A stretch of 64,000 nucleotides of DNA from Anaerocolumna cellulosilytica (GCF_014218335.1 NZ_AP023367.1:1861501-1925500); one strand, 5' to 3'; positions 55,501-62,951 are shown, counted from the stretch's first letter. Notes: generated by a model from the sequence alone, not told the origin. A program made the numbers and translations.

Positions 55501-56685
55501 TTGTATAACAGAGCGGCTAAGGAAACCATTCAGAGCAGAAGGCAGGTTAAGACCTTACCGGCAGAAAACTATGCCGCATTTCTTGCAGGCAATATAAAAC
55601 AGGCGGCTCCTCCTTCTGAGCAGTTAAGAGAAGGTCTTCTTAAACTATGCGGAAAGTCATATCCAGCAGCACTTTGGGAAAGTGTCATACTGCCGTCAAG
55701 AGTGCAGGGGTACCGTCCGGAACTATTAGATACCCTTCTCTCACAAGGACTGCTATTTTGGAAATTAGCAGAAGACGGAGGTGTTAGTTTTCATATGTAT
55801 GAAGATATGGACTGGGAGGCAGAGGTTTCTTCTGTTACCAGCTCCCTTAGTGAAGAGGAGAGTACCCTGTATGAAGGCTTATTAAAAAGAGGTGCCAGCT
55901 TTATGCAGAGGCTTGCACCTTTAATCGGAGGTGCTTCCCCCTATGACAGCCTTCTTACTCTTGCACAAAAAGGTCTGGTATTTGCAGACAGCTTTCTACC
56001 TGTTCGTCAATGGCAGCTGAGAGATAAGCTGGAAAAGACCACAACAAGACAAAGGGCTGCGGCACGCAGCAAGGCAATGACTACCGGCAGATGGGAGGTT
56101 TTAAGGCCTTTACAGCAGTTGACCATAGAACAGCAGCTAGAGCGGGCGTTTGACCGATCAGCTCTGCTTTGCCGGGAAACGGCAGGAGGGATTAACTGGA
56201 GTGAAGCCCTTTCAGTGCTTCGTGTGTGGGAATATACGGGGCGTGTACGCAGAGGCTATTTTATTGAGGGACTTTCAGGAATTCAGTTTATTCGTGACAA
56301 GGATTATGAAGGAGTCTTTAAGCATCTTAATCAGCCGGCTAATCAGATTCTTTGGCTCCCGGCGATTGACCCTTTTCAGCCTTATGGCAAGATAATACCC
56401 CACAAACCGGACAGAGCCTTCATAAATGTTGCAGGAACAATCGTTGCCTTGCAAGCCGGTATGCCAATCGCAGTTATGGAAAGGCAGGGAAAGGTATTGC
56501 GTATATTTGAAGAAGCTTTTATAAGTGAGGTACTGAAAGAATTTGCCAAAGATTTTGAAAGACGCAGGTTATTTCCGGGACAAAACCGTATCATTGTAAA
56601 ACAGTATCCATTGGAAGCCAAAAGAGCACTTTCAGAAGCAGGATTTATAAAGGAAATAACCGAGTATACTTTATATCGAAAATAA
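52555..56685 (+). CDS. lhr: Lhr-type ATP-dependent helicase
   Basis: A 1376-residue superfamily-2 helicase. The Q motif (PTAVQKDAWP) and Walker A (SAPTGTGKT, 44-52) lead the first RecA domain with DELH and SAT; the second has SSMELGIDVGDIDQV and QRLGRAGHN. The Lhr core winged-helix and beta domains follow (about 440-850), then a long C-terminal region (about 900-1376) as in bacterial Lhr. Lhr is a 3'-to-5' single-strand translocase tied to DNA repair. GGAGG lies before the ATG. It is monocistronic. Long antisense frames within it (e.g. 54006-54566) are shadows. Confidence 0.93.
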   Translation: MASKELSIFSKYTIDWFTQSLGEPTAVQKDAWPAIAKGGDTLVSAPTGTGKTLSSFLVFIDRLMAMSREGNLKQELQLIYVSPLKALAGDIRENLRRPLDGILCEQQKSKPHNTEVKGLDIAIRTGDTTQKERRQMIKTPPHILITTPESLYLLLTSKSGQTILQTAKYIIIDELHALIDSKRGAHLMLSIARLDKLCEKPLQRIGLSATIEPLSQAAQYLSPENVTIVAPKMEKEIQFLITSSMAEEKKLRKDPVWQEIAETIFSFCKDSKSVIAFVEGRAYAEKLAYYVNQLGGEGFARTHHGSLSKEHRFEVEQALREGKLRLLCATSSMELGIDVGDIDQVFQIGCPRTISSTMQRLGRAGHNPGRVSIMHMFPRAAAEGLYCGMTAEVARNGGVEYSRPPKLCLDVLAQHLVSMAVTKSYSVDEVVKLLSRAYPFLEVSKEDIHEVLCMLSGDFEHEQDIPVRPRLLYDRIRELVEGDNYSRMLAVSTGGTIPDKGLYTVRTDTGVKLGELDEEFVFETRVGDRFLLGTFAWRIASIQKDTVFVTPTATAGARLPFWKGEIKGRSIQTGISFGKILRRLEEAEMLGRLEKELMGLGLDKTVANGAGEYIKRQLGATQGLPSDETIIIEHFRDETGAQMMVHSVFGRQINSPLAILAAETAKEEVNMNINYVEDDDGFLLLPYSEGSIPEGLLYRICPETAKAVLAALLPATPLFNMNFRYNSARALMMGVSKAKRNPLWVQRLRSAEMLDSLVKIERHPLIRETKRECLEDYWDLPGLMQVLHEIQAGTIRVREMYVETPSPMSMKLRQQTEASMMYDYAPTPMGIQAAAAEALKEAKQVVPDLEHLTKVSERTKLPQDARQLHSLLMAEGDLMAGELQVPIEWLEELAVQEKVLYIEPGLWIAAEQKGRYENALIEGEQKAREYIVRQALRYRGAFTSKEIADRYLFTETDTMEILHSLCVQKLVIEREGIYYHGELYNRAAKETIQSRRQVKTLPAENYAAFLAGNIKQAAPPSEQLREGLLKLCGKSYPAALWESVILPSRVQGYRPELLDTLLSQGLLFWKLAEDGGVSFHMYEDMDWEAEVSSVTSSLSEEESTLYEGLLKRGASFMQRLAPLIGGASPYDSLLTLAQKGLVFADSFLPVRQWQLRDKLEKTTTRQRAAARSKAMTTGRWEVLRPLQQLTIEQQLERAFDRSALLCRETAGGINWSEALSVLRVWEYTGRVRRGYFIEGLSGIQFIRDKDYEGVFKHLNQPANQILWLPAIDPFQPYGKIIPHKPDRAFINVAGTIVALQAGMPIAVMERQGKVLRIFEEAFISEVLKEFAKDFERRRLFPGQNRIIVKQYPLEAKRALSEAGFIKEITEYTLYRK

Positions 56686-57213
56686 ATGAATTAAGCATTT
56701 GGGACTTAATTTAACTTACTTATATATATAGTAACGGTAGTTCTTAATTAAGACTTACAATCTGTAATATTTTATTAAAAAATATTAAAAAAAGTCAATA
56801 AAAAGTGTCACAGCCTGACCTTCTATTTCGTTTATAATATGGAAGATGATTAAAGTAAAAAAATTGATTCATTCTTCCGGGGGCCTCCATACGGAGGGGA
56901 GTGTAATTAATATAGAATTATGGAAGAAGGCATAGTATTATCAGATTTTCTGGCTGCAAAGGCAGTGATGATTTATTGTATGATACAATGTGCGATATAC
57001 CGATGTACGTGATTCAAGGCAGAAGTACTGTTATAATAATGATATCTACTTTTCAGCATTCTATGGGGAGCGGCTGTTTTAATGGACATTCTAAGGGCAG
57101 GAAAGTCCAAGTAGTTTAAGTTATAAGTACGACTGACCCTTTAGAGGTATAAAACCATATATTTAAAAGTCATTAAATCTGAGAAAATACGAAGAGGGAA
57201 AATCGCGAGAATT
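56686..57213 (+). other. Non-coding stretch with possible structured RNA
   Basis: No convincing gene. TTCTTCC (56873-56879) pairs with GGAAGAA (56922-56928) and encloses CCTCC/GGAGG (56884-56897). ATTGTA-TGA-TACAAT (56975-56989) is a further hairpin. A TATAAT-like box at about 56834 could drive a transcript. A 30-codon frame from the ATG at 56920 (MEEGIVLSDFL) has no well-placed ribosome site. The ORF density and stems suggest a small RNA but no family is recognised. Confidence 0.25.
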
Positions 57214-57217
57214 TAAG

Positions 57218-57253
57218 AAACCCATTGAAGGACTGGTTAACTTCAATGGGTTT
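57218..57253 (-). terminator. Terminator of the sigma-factor operon
   Basis: A 13-bp perfect stem AAACCCATTGAAG / CTTCAATGGGTTT lies 15 bases past the stop of the minus-strand gene at 57268; T-rich sequence follows on both strands. Confidence 0.7.
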
Positions 57254-57267
57254 CTTATGTTGTTTGA

Positions 57268-57702
57268 TTAATAGGTGGTTTCACCGCTTTTTAAGCTCAC
57301 GGTTTCGGAACTGCTTTTACTTTGGGCAGTAACTGTTACAGAAACCCTGTACTTATACCCTTTTGATACAGCTTTAGTTTCATAAAGGGAAGCATAGTCA
57401 GAATAGTCCGTTACGTTAAAGGTCTGTAAACTATACCAGTAACCGTTTTTATATTGTTGTAAGCTGGCGGAAATGTTAATCTGTGTAACACTGCTATAAC
57501 CGATTACACTGCTTTCTATATGGGCGGTTCCGTTTGAATCAATGGTTAAGTTACAATTTGCTTTGGCTATGTAGGTTAACATAGGGCGTATAATTGATTC
57601 TGAAGGTGGAAGAAGAACCATAGAAGCATTGGCAGTAACAGGCGATAAAGTACTTAATAGCAGACAGATGCCAAGTCCTCCGATTAATAATTTTGATTTC
57701 AT
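57268..57702 (-). CDS. Small secreted protein, unknown function
   Basis: A 144-residue protein with a signal peptide (about 1-27, ending ANAS) and a mature beta-rich domain containing LTIDSNGTAHIESSV, QQYKNGYWYSLQTF and YRVSVTVTAQS. The family is not recognised with confidence. It is the last gene of an operon with an ECF sigma factor and DUF4367 membrane protein, so it is probably part of the same envelope-sensing response. Confidence 0.75.
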   Translation of the reverse strand: MKSKLLIGGLGICLLLSTLSPVTANASMVLLPPSESIIRPMLTYIAKANCNLTIDSNGTAHIESSVIGYSSVTQINISASLQQYKNGYWYSLQTFNVTDYSDYASLYETKAVSKGYKYRVSVTVTAQSKSSSETVSLKSGETTY

Positions 57703-57713
57703 TTTAATACCTC

Positions 57714-58403
57714 CTATTTATTATTGTAACCTTCTGAAATAATTTGTTCAGAAAGTTCAAGAAGCATATGGATATTCAGATCAGATACCAGAGAAAAGAA
57801 ATATTCATCCTGACTCCAATACACCTGAGAAAGTTCTTTGTTAGTAAAATAATGTAGTTCAATGCCCTTAATGCTCTTTGTTTGAAGCAGCAAGGTATCT
57901 TCAGTATCTAAAATCATCTGATTATTGGTTATATAACTTTGCTCAAAGAAAAGTTTGTTTTCTCCGTTTGTATAAACAGCAGAGAAGGAACTGTTTGTTT
58001 GAGTTGACTGCACTTTGGTATAGCCGTTGGGCAGTTGAGGAATTGAATAGATTAAATCAAAGTCCTGTCCTGTGTTTTCTGTTATAAAGGTTACAGAGGT
58101 AAAATCTGAATAGATTTTATACAGCATGCAAAAGAAGTGATTGCGTAATGCTTCAACACTCATAATTGTAGTAAAAGCCATAGAAAGCACGATAATTAAG
58201 AGTATAGCTATTTTTCTTAGCATTTTCATAAATACAAGATAATTCACGCTATTTTTGCGAATGAGCTTCCTCATCTTTCTATCAAATGACTTGGAAAACT
58301 TGTGATTTAGCACCCTGTCATCTGGGAGCTTATTCAGTCTTATTACTTCTGCGTCTGGAACAAAACGTCTTAAAAAATCATCAGAAATATCAATAGTATT
58401 CAT
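57714..58403 (-). CDS. DUF4367 membrane protein, probable anti-sigma factor
   Basis: A 229-residue protein: N-terminal cytoplasmic region (about 1-60), one membrane helix (about 64-85, IAILLIIVLSMAFTTIM), and an extracytoplasmic DUF4367 domain (about 115-229; LPQLPNGYTKV-like IPQLPNGY, and SQVYWSQDEYFFSLVSD). Such proteins beside ECF sigma genes typically hold the sigma factor inactive. Its ATG at 58403 lies within the end of the sigma gene (14-base overlap), so the two are translationally coupled; the zinc anti-sigma motif is not visible. Confidence 0.8.
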   Translation of the reverse strand: MNTIDISDDFLRRFVPDAEVIRLNKLPDDRVLNHKFSKSFDRKMRKLIRKNSVNYLVFMKMLRKIAILLIIVLSMAFTTIMSVEALRNHFFCMLYKIYSDFTSVTFITENTGQDFDLIYSIPQLPNGYTKVQSTQTNSSFSAVYTNGENKLFFEQSYITNNQMILDTEDTLLLQTKSIKGIELHYFTNKELSQVYWSQDEYFFSLVSDLNIHMLLELSEQIISEGYNNK

Positions 58404-58941
58404 CAAAATGAATCCCCCCCTCTTCTAAAATTTTTTTCAACTTGGCTTTTGCCCTTGCAATGCGCTGTCTGACATTATCCACTTTGATAGATAAGATAGC
58501 CGCAATTTCAACATCTGAATACCCATGACTGAACTTTAGTGTCAATACCGATGCATAATTAAAAGGTAACATTGCTATTGCAGCTGCAACCGGATTACCG
58601 TCAGAGAATTCAGTGGTTGCGGCAGCTTCTTCCCCAAGATACTCTTCCATATCATAAAACGATATGCTGTTCTCCCGCTTTCTCTTACGATACATATCAA
58701 TAGCAATATTTTCGGTAATTATTACAACAAAGCTCTTCGTCCGACCGGATTTAACTTCCTCTATCTTATCTATATGGTTAATGATTCTAAGGAATGCCTG
58801 ATGTACTGCATCTTCAGCAAGGTAAGTGTCCTTCAATATATTATTTGCGGTATAAAACATGGTCTGTCTGTAAGTATTGTAGAGCTGTTCAAATTTTGAC
58901 TGCTCCTCGTCACTGTCAATCATTGCCAAGTAGATAAACAA
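58390..58941 (-). CDS. ECF-type RNA polymerase sigma factor
   Basis: About 183 residues. Sigma region 2 spans about 15-85 (FEQLYNTYRQTMFYTANNILKD, split here only by description, and DAVHQAFLRII); region 4 lies at about 120-178 with SDVEIAAILSIKVDNVRQRI. The start I prefer is TTG at 58941 (FIYLAMIDSDEEQ), with GGGGAG seven bases upstream; homologs begin at this point. It directs RNA polymerase to a stress or envelope regulon and is presumably restrained by the next gene product. Confidence 0.9.
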   Translation of the reverse strand: MFIYLAMIDSDEEQSKFEQLYNTYRQTMFYTANNILKDTYLAEDAVHQAFLRIINHIDKIEEVKSGRTKSFVVIITENIAIDMYRKRKRENSISFYDMEEYLGEEAAATTEFSDGNPVAAAIAMLPFNYASVLTLKFSHGYSDVEIAAILSIKVDNVRQRIARAKAKLKKILEEGGIHFDEYY

Positions 58942-59045
58942 ATTACTTCTCCCCTTATTGCTGTTCAATTGTGTTGCTATTTTAGATAATTAAAGTATAG
59001 CATAATCAAATAAATATTTCCATATTTTACATGTAAAAAGATTAC

Positions 59046-59651
59046 TTATTTTTCTAATAGAGTCACAATTGTGTGAATCGCAAGTAACTTACTGGTATTC
59101 AGTTCTTCCTGTGATAGTTTTCGTTGAATATAATAATGACAAACCTGCTCAACTAAGCCATAACTAATTCTTATTTTTTCAAGTAAATTACGCCTAGAAA
59201 ATCCAGCGGTTAGCAATAACTCATAAAATATCATTAGTACAGTATTTTCAAAATCGTTAAATAGGATTAATATGTCTTCTTCAAGTAGGGACAGAGCCAA
59301 AAACTCATTATGCGCCTCAACATGCATGGTGTGTGATGCAATAGATATGTCTATAAACTGTTCGATTCTAGTGGGCAGATTGCTTTTAGTGATAGGGGCA
59401 GATAGTAGGGGCTGAAACTGCTCCGACAGTATAGAAATATAAAACTTAATTACTTCTAAGAGAATGTCCTTTTTATCTTGAAAATAGTTGTATACAATGC
59501 CTGTAGAAACACCAGCTTCTTGTGCAATTTCAGCAGTATTAGTTTTATAGTAGCCTTTATCACAAAAAAGTTTATAACTTGCCATTATTATACTTTGCTT
59601 TTTCTCTATTGACCGCTTTTGTTTTGGTTCCCTAATTTCTTGTTTAGCCAT
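59046..59651 (-). CDS. TetR-family regulator (palindrome-binding candidate)
   Basis: A 201-residue regulator. The helix-turn-helix TAEIAQEAGVSTGIVYNYF lies near residues 34-52 and the C-terminal ligand domain is helical. The start at 59651 (MAKQEIREPKQ) follows GGAG by about eight bases; the longer frame to 59732 runs back into the operator. It is divergent from the small membrane protein at 59857, and two 32-bp palindromes with the same core lie between them. Confidence 0.88.
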   Translation of the reverse strand: MAKQEIREPKQKRSIEKKQSIIMASYKLFCDKGYYKTNTAEIAQEAGVSTGIVYNYFQDKKDILLEVIKFYISILSEQFQPLLSAPITKSNLPTRIEQFIDISIASHTMHVEAHNEFLALSLLEEDILILFNDFENTVLMIFYELLLTAGFSRRNLLEKIRISYGLVEQVCHYYIQRKLSQEELNTSKLLAIHTIVTLLEK

Positions 59652-59708
59652 TTTTTTCTCCAATCTTAGGTGTATAGATATATTATATAACAAAGATTTT
59701 GTGAACTC

Positions 59709-59740
59709 AATAGAATCTGAAATATATTTCATATTCTATT
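59709..59740. promoter_or_regulatory. 32-bp palindrome, TetR operator 1
   Basis: A palindrome with one mismatched pair, arms AATAGAAT/ATTCTATT around the core TGAAATATATTTCA. It overlaps the -35 box of the plus-strand promoter at 59739. Confidence 0.75.
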
Positions 59741-59767
59741 GACGATACCAACGAAGTGTGATATGCT
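59739..59767 (+). promoter_or_regulatory. Promoter of the small membrane-protein gene
   Basis: TTGACG (59739-59744) and TATGCT (59762-59767) with a 17-base spacer. The two operators cover its -35 and -10 ends. Confidence 0.65.
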
Positions 59768-59796
59768 TTAACCTGAAATATATTTCAGGTTAAAGC
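59765..59796. promoter_or_regulatory. 32-bp perfect palindrome, TetR operator 2
   Basis: Perfect palindrome with arms GCTTTAACC/GGTTAAAGC around the same core, TGAAATATATTTCA, overlapping the -10 box and start region of the plus-strand promoter. Confidence 0.8.
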
Positions 59797-59856
59797 AACA
59801 AACAGATGTGGCGGCATATAACGAGAGCAATTAACGAAAAAGGAGTATTTACTAAT

Positions 59857-60273
59857 ATGAAACAGTCAAATAAGAATCTTACAATCAGGCACTATAAGTT
59901 TTATCTTATATTTATGCTTATTGCTTGTGGTGGAGCATTCATCTGGCAATTTGGCCTTCCGGAATTAGGTGGGCAATTTACAAGTTGGGGAAATAATATT
60001 GGTTGGCAGCGTGAAATAGCTTTATGGAACGTTGGCATTATTGGTGCAATTATAGCAGCATTTATGAAAGATAACATCGAATATATGAAGATACTGACAA
60101 TTCAATCAACGATTCTCTGTTGGGTACTGGGCATAAATCATCTTATTTCATTACTACAAGATTTTTCACTAACCTATATGATTCACGTTATGGGGATTTT
60201 TGAGATTTTGCTCTTAGGTGGTATTTGGGGAGCACTTTTACTCTACAAATCAAAAAGGCAGGCAAAAGGGTAA
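59857..60273 (+). CDS. Small four-helix membrane protein, unknown function
   Basis: A 138-residue protein with four predicted membrane segments (about 13-32, 55-72, 78-100 and 107-130) and a basic C-terminus (SKRQAKG). The family is not recognised. AAGGAG lies 11 bases before the ATG at 59857; an earlier in-frame ATG at 59806 has no ribosome site. Given the divergent TetR gene and operators it is probably induced by a compound the TetR protein binds, for example as a drug-tolerance or membrane-stress protein (inference). Confidence 0.75.
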   Translation: MKQSNKNLTIRHYKFYLIFMLIACGGAFIWQFGLPELGGQFTSWGNNIGWQREIALWNVGIIGAIIAAFMKDNIEYMKILTIQSTILCWVLGINHLISLLQDFSLTYMIHVMGIFEILLLGGIWGALLLYKSKRQAKG

Positions 60274-60463
60274 CTTTTAAGTTATGACGAAAATAATAGT
60301 ATCAGAAAGATGATTATACGAATACAGATTCATGGGGTGGCATCAAGCTGTATGATATGATACAATGTTCTTGGGAATTATCCTCTTGACCGCCAAAAAG
60401 GAGGATTTTCTCTGACGGGATATCATAGAGAAGCAGGAATTAAAACCAGGAAAGGAAATAATT

Positions 60464-61255
60464 ATGTTTACGAAAAATGACCTGATTCATGCAATTAAAA
60501 ATATGGGTATTTGCCATACGGATACCTTACTTATACATTCATCTATGAAAGCGATTGGTGAGGTAGAGGGTGGAGCAGATACGGTGCTTGATGCTTTTAT
60601 GGAATATTTGTCTGAGGGGCTTTTACTTTTGCCTACCCACACGTGGGCCAATATGAGCGAAACATATAACAGATTTGATTCAGATAAGGAGCCATCTTGT
60701 GTAGGCTTATTGTCCAACTTATTTATGAAACGACCAGGTGTTGTACGTTCACTGCATCCTACCCACAGTATGGCAGCCTATGGAAAAGACAGCAAGGAAT
60801 ACATAAAAGGTGAAGAAGCAGTAACGACTCCATGTGCTGAGGGAGGCTGCTATGACCGTCTGCGGGCGAGAAATGGAAAGATTCTTCTGCTGGGAGTAAC
60901 TCATGCAAGAAATACTTTTATGCATAGTGTGGAGGAGGTGCTTCGGGTACCTGAACGATTTACTGAACATCCAGTCAGGTTTGAAATTGTGATGCCGGAC
61001 GGAAGTATAAAGGAGAGTCAGGTGTATCGTCATTTCAACAAGATGAGTGCACATATTTCAGAGAATTATGACAAACTGGCAGAGGCATTCTATGACTGTA
61101 ATGCTGCAAAAAAAGTTACTTTTGGTAATGCGGATTGTATTCTATGTGATGCTAATGGAATCTTTGAAGTGATGAAAAAGGTATTAGCGCATGAAATCAA
61201 TTGTCTTATAGAGAGGGAAGTAATACCTAAAATATGGTGGAGTGAAAAAAATTAG
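60464..61255 (+). CDS. AAC(3)-family aminoglycoside N-acetyltransferase-like enzyme
   Basis: A 263-residue member of the Antibiotic_NAT family. Characteristic stretches are TLLIHSSMKAIGEVEGGADT, LLLPTHTW, RSLHPTHSMAAYG and KILLLGVTHARNTFMH. The family transfers acetyl from acetyl-CoA to the 3-amino group of aminoglycosides, but many chromosomal members in Firmicutes have other or unknown substrates. GGAAAGG precedes the ATG. The 190-base gap before it contains a weak hairpin ATCCTC/GAGGAT (60380-60406). Real resistance cannot be concluded from sequence. Confidence 0.87.
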   Translation: MFTKNDLIHAIKNMGICHTDTLLIHSSMKAIGEVEGGADTVLDAFMEYLSEGLLLLPTHTWANMSETYNRFDSDKEPSCVGLLSNLFMKRPGVVRSLHPTHSMAAYGKDSKEYIKGEEAVTTPCAEGGCYDRLRARNGKILLLGVTHARNTFMHSVEEVLRVPERFTEHPVRFEIVMPDGSIKESQVYRHFNKMSAHISENYDKLAEAFYDCNAAKKVTFGNADCILCDANGIFEVMKKVLAHEINCLIEREVIPKIWWSEKN

Positions 61256-61320
61256 CGGTATACCTAAAGATATCTGCTATAAAATTTAAACAATTATTAC
61301 ATATGTTTTAATTCAATCAT

Positions 61321-61370
61321 TGCCGTTGCCAAACGCTTTAAACAGCGTTTACTTCGGCATATTTTATTTT
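61321..61370 (+). terminator. Rho-independent terminator after the acetyltransferase gene
   Basis: TGCCG/CGGCA encloses AAACGC/GCGTTT and is followed by TATTTTATTTT. Between here and 61510 nothing else was recognised except an eight-codon frame (MDKIVIKP, 61459). Confidence 0.7.
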
Positions 61371-61559
61371 AAAAATAAATGTATATTTAAAAGTGTTACA
61401 TGAAATAGTTAAGTATTGAGCCAGTTATTAAGGGAAAAATTACAAAGAAGGGATTATAATGGATAAAATCGTAATAAAACCTTAAAGGATATTTAATTGT
61501 ACTTTTCATATTCCAATGATAGAATACCTTAAAAAGAAAGGTGGTTGATAAAAATCATT

Positions 61560-61690
61560 GCGGCTAAAGGTCGCAGATGGGAGATTTGGTTGAAAGAAAA
61601 TATAAAATATGAAAGGGATGCCACACAAGGATTCTTTCAACCTGTTTGTTTGTGGCAGCACTGCAAGCCGGCTTGCAGTATGCAATGGGT
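61560..61690 (+). promoter_or_regulatory. Pseudoknotted leader RNA, class of 16049-16212
   Basis: GCGGC-TAAAG-GTCGC (61560-61574) is followed by AGATGGGAG. Then GGTTGAAAGAA (61588-61598) pairs with TTCTTTCAACC (61632-61642), 11 bp; TGCCACA (61619-61625), inside that loop, pairs with TGTGGCA (61651-61657), outside it, giving an H-type pseudoknot. A perfect 20-base hairpin ACTGCAAGCC/GGCTTGCAGT (61660-61679) follows directly, then ATGCAATGGG seven bases before the start codon at 61697. Stems differ in sequence from the copy at 16049 but pairing and order are conserved, as expected for selected RNA structure. Confidence 0.6.
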
Positions 61691-61696
61691 GTATTT

Positions 61697-62791
61697 ATGA
61701 AAAAAATTTCGTTTATAATAAGTTTAGTATGCATTAGCAGTATATTTGGGGGGTGTAAAAAGGACACGGTTCAAAACCCTGCACCTACCGGACAGGTAAC
61801 AGAAGCACCGTCACAGGCGGTGACTAAAGTACCGGATAATACAGAAAAGCAGGAGGAGCTTACCGGTATTATGGAGTATCTGCCCGAAGTAATTGACTCT
61901 GCAGAATTTATTTATGAAGGGGAAGGAAATGAATACGCCTCTTTTCATGCATATGTGGATTTTGCTGACAAGGAAAAAGGGCTTTACCAGGTAAGAACCA
62001 ATAATGGAGGAACTGAAAAAGTTGATGTCTATCAGATAAAGGATGGAATGGTCTCCATAGTAGCCACCAGACAAGAAATCTACTACAGGGACAATCTTTT
62101 AAAAGAAGAAATAGCAAAGGAAAATCAGGAAATAGTGTTAATGGAGCCTCTTGTAAAGGGTACAGAATGGAAATTGCCGGATGGGAGAAAAAGGTATATC
62201 TCAGCGGTAGATGAAAAAGTTAAAACCTTGTCGGGTGAGGTTAGTGCAATAGAGGTTACAACAGAGGACAGTGGAAGTATAACAAAAGAATATTATGCCA
62301 AAGGGATGGGGTTGGTACAAAGAAACTATGTATCGGAAGGTTTTGATATTACATCTTCTTTAGCCGAAATAAAAAAAGAAGTTCCTATGACGCAAGATAT
62401 AACCTTGTACTATATAGACATGGATGAAAGTATTAAAGAACAGACAAAAGAATTAAAATTTAACACCAACGATTCCACTGCATTAAAAATGCAGGAATTA
62501 TTACAGCAAGAAGGAATTGAAGGCGCCAGAGCTTTAATTAGCAAAAATACAAAGATAAACGCACTATATCTTTCAGAGGACAATATAGTACATGTAGATT
62601 TTTCAAAAGAATTTGTATATGAAATGAATGCAGGAGCAGGATATGAATCTTTAATATTAAAAGCAGTTGCCAACACCTTGGGAAATTATTATGGTGCCGA
62701 TGAGGTATTACTGACATTAGAACAAAAACCTTACGAATCCGGTCATGATGTATTTGAGGAAGGTCAGACCTTGCTTGTAGAAAAGAAATAA
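61697..62791 (+). CDS. GerM-domain lipoprotein (sporulation/germination)
   Basis: A 364-residue lipoprotein (lipobox SIFGGC). After a Pro/Thr-rich linker comes a beta-rich middle domain (about 45-230), then a GerM domain at about 240-345: MTQDITLYYIDMDE, VHVDFSKEFVYEMNAG and LILKAVANTLGNYYG. GerM domains occur in spore-assembly and germination proteins. The start at 61697 (MKKISFIISL) gives a proper signal peptide and uses the GGGTG of the leader as ribosome site. It is monocistronic behind the structured leader. Confidence 0.83.
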   Translation: MKKISFIISLVCISSIFGGCKKDTVQNPAPTGQVTEAPSQAVTKVPDNTEKQEELTGIMEYLPEVIDSAEFIYEGEGNEYASFHAYVDFADKEKGLYQVRTNNGGTEKVDVYQIKDGMVSIVATRQEIYYRDNLLKEEIAKENQEIVLMEPLVKGTEWKLPDGRKRYISAVDEKVKTLSGEVSAIEVTTEDSGSITKEYYAKGMGLVQRNYVSEGFDITSSLAEIKKEVPMTQDITLYYIDMDESIKEQTKELKFNTNDSTALKMQELLQQEGIEGARALISKNTKINALYLSEDNIVHVDFSKEFVYEMNAGAGYESLILKAVANTLGNYYGADEVLLTLEQKPYESGHDVFEEGQTLLVEKK

Positions 62792-62812
62792 ATAAAGTTC
62801 CACTCTTTTTCC

Positions 62813-62841
62813 TTTACCTGGGAAATAACTTGTGCTATACT
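62813..62841 (+). promoter_or_regulatory. Promoter of the preQ1-controlled gene
   Basis: TTTACC (62813-62818) and TATACT (62836-62841) with a 17-base spacer, placing the transcript start about 25 bases before the aptamer. Confidence 0.6.
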
Positions 62842-62870
62842 ACTAGAGCATTTGTGAAAGCAAGCATGAG

Positions 62871-62912
62871 CTTGGACTGGTTCGAGAACTTCCCAGGATA
62901 AAAAACTAAGGA
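62871..62912 (+). ncRNA. preQ1-I riboswitch aptamer
   Basis: CTGG (62877-62880) pairs with CCAG (62893-62896) around the loop TTCGAGAACTTC, and the tail ATAAAAAACTAAGGA (62898-62912) is the conserved A-rich strand that forms the pseudoknot in preQ1-I (queC-type) riboswitches. A terminator follows at once, so preQ1 binding probably ends transcription. Recognition rests on the consensus sequence and fold, not on a search. Confidence 0.88.
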
Positions 62913-62916
62913 TTGA

Positions 62917-62951
62917 AAGCGTAGTGAAGATCTCACTACGCTTCTTTTCTT
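62917..62951 (+). terminator. Riboswitch-linked Rho-independent terminator
   Basis: AAGCGTAGTGA / TCACTACGCTT, an 11-bp perfect stem followed by CTTTTCTT, five bases after the aptamer tail. It is the expression platform of the riboswitch. Confidence 0.88.

Noticed and set aside
57060-57115. RNase P-like GGAAAGTCC string
   Set aside because: Only a short match; the other conserved RNase P segments are not in the region.
61560-61690. Resemblance to the 3' end of HDV-like ribozymes (hairpin, GCAA, TGGG)
   Set aside because: The required upstream partner of the TGGG strand and the nested P1/P3 arrangement are missing; the observed stems make a simpler H-type pseudoknot.
62871-62912. tRNA-like GGTTCGAGA string
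   Set aside because: No acceptor stem or cloverleaf; the sequence is the loop of the preQ1-I aptamer.
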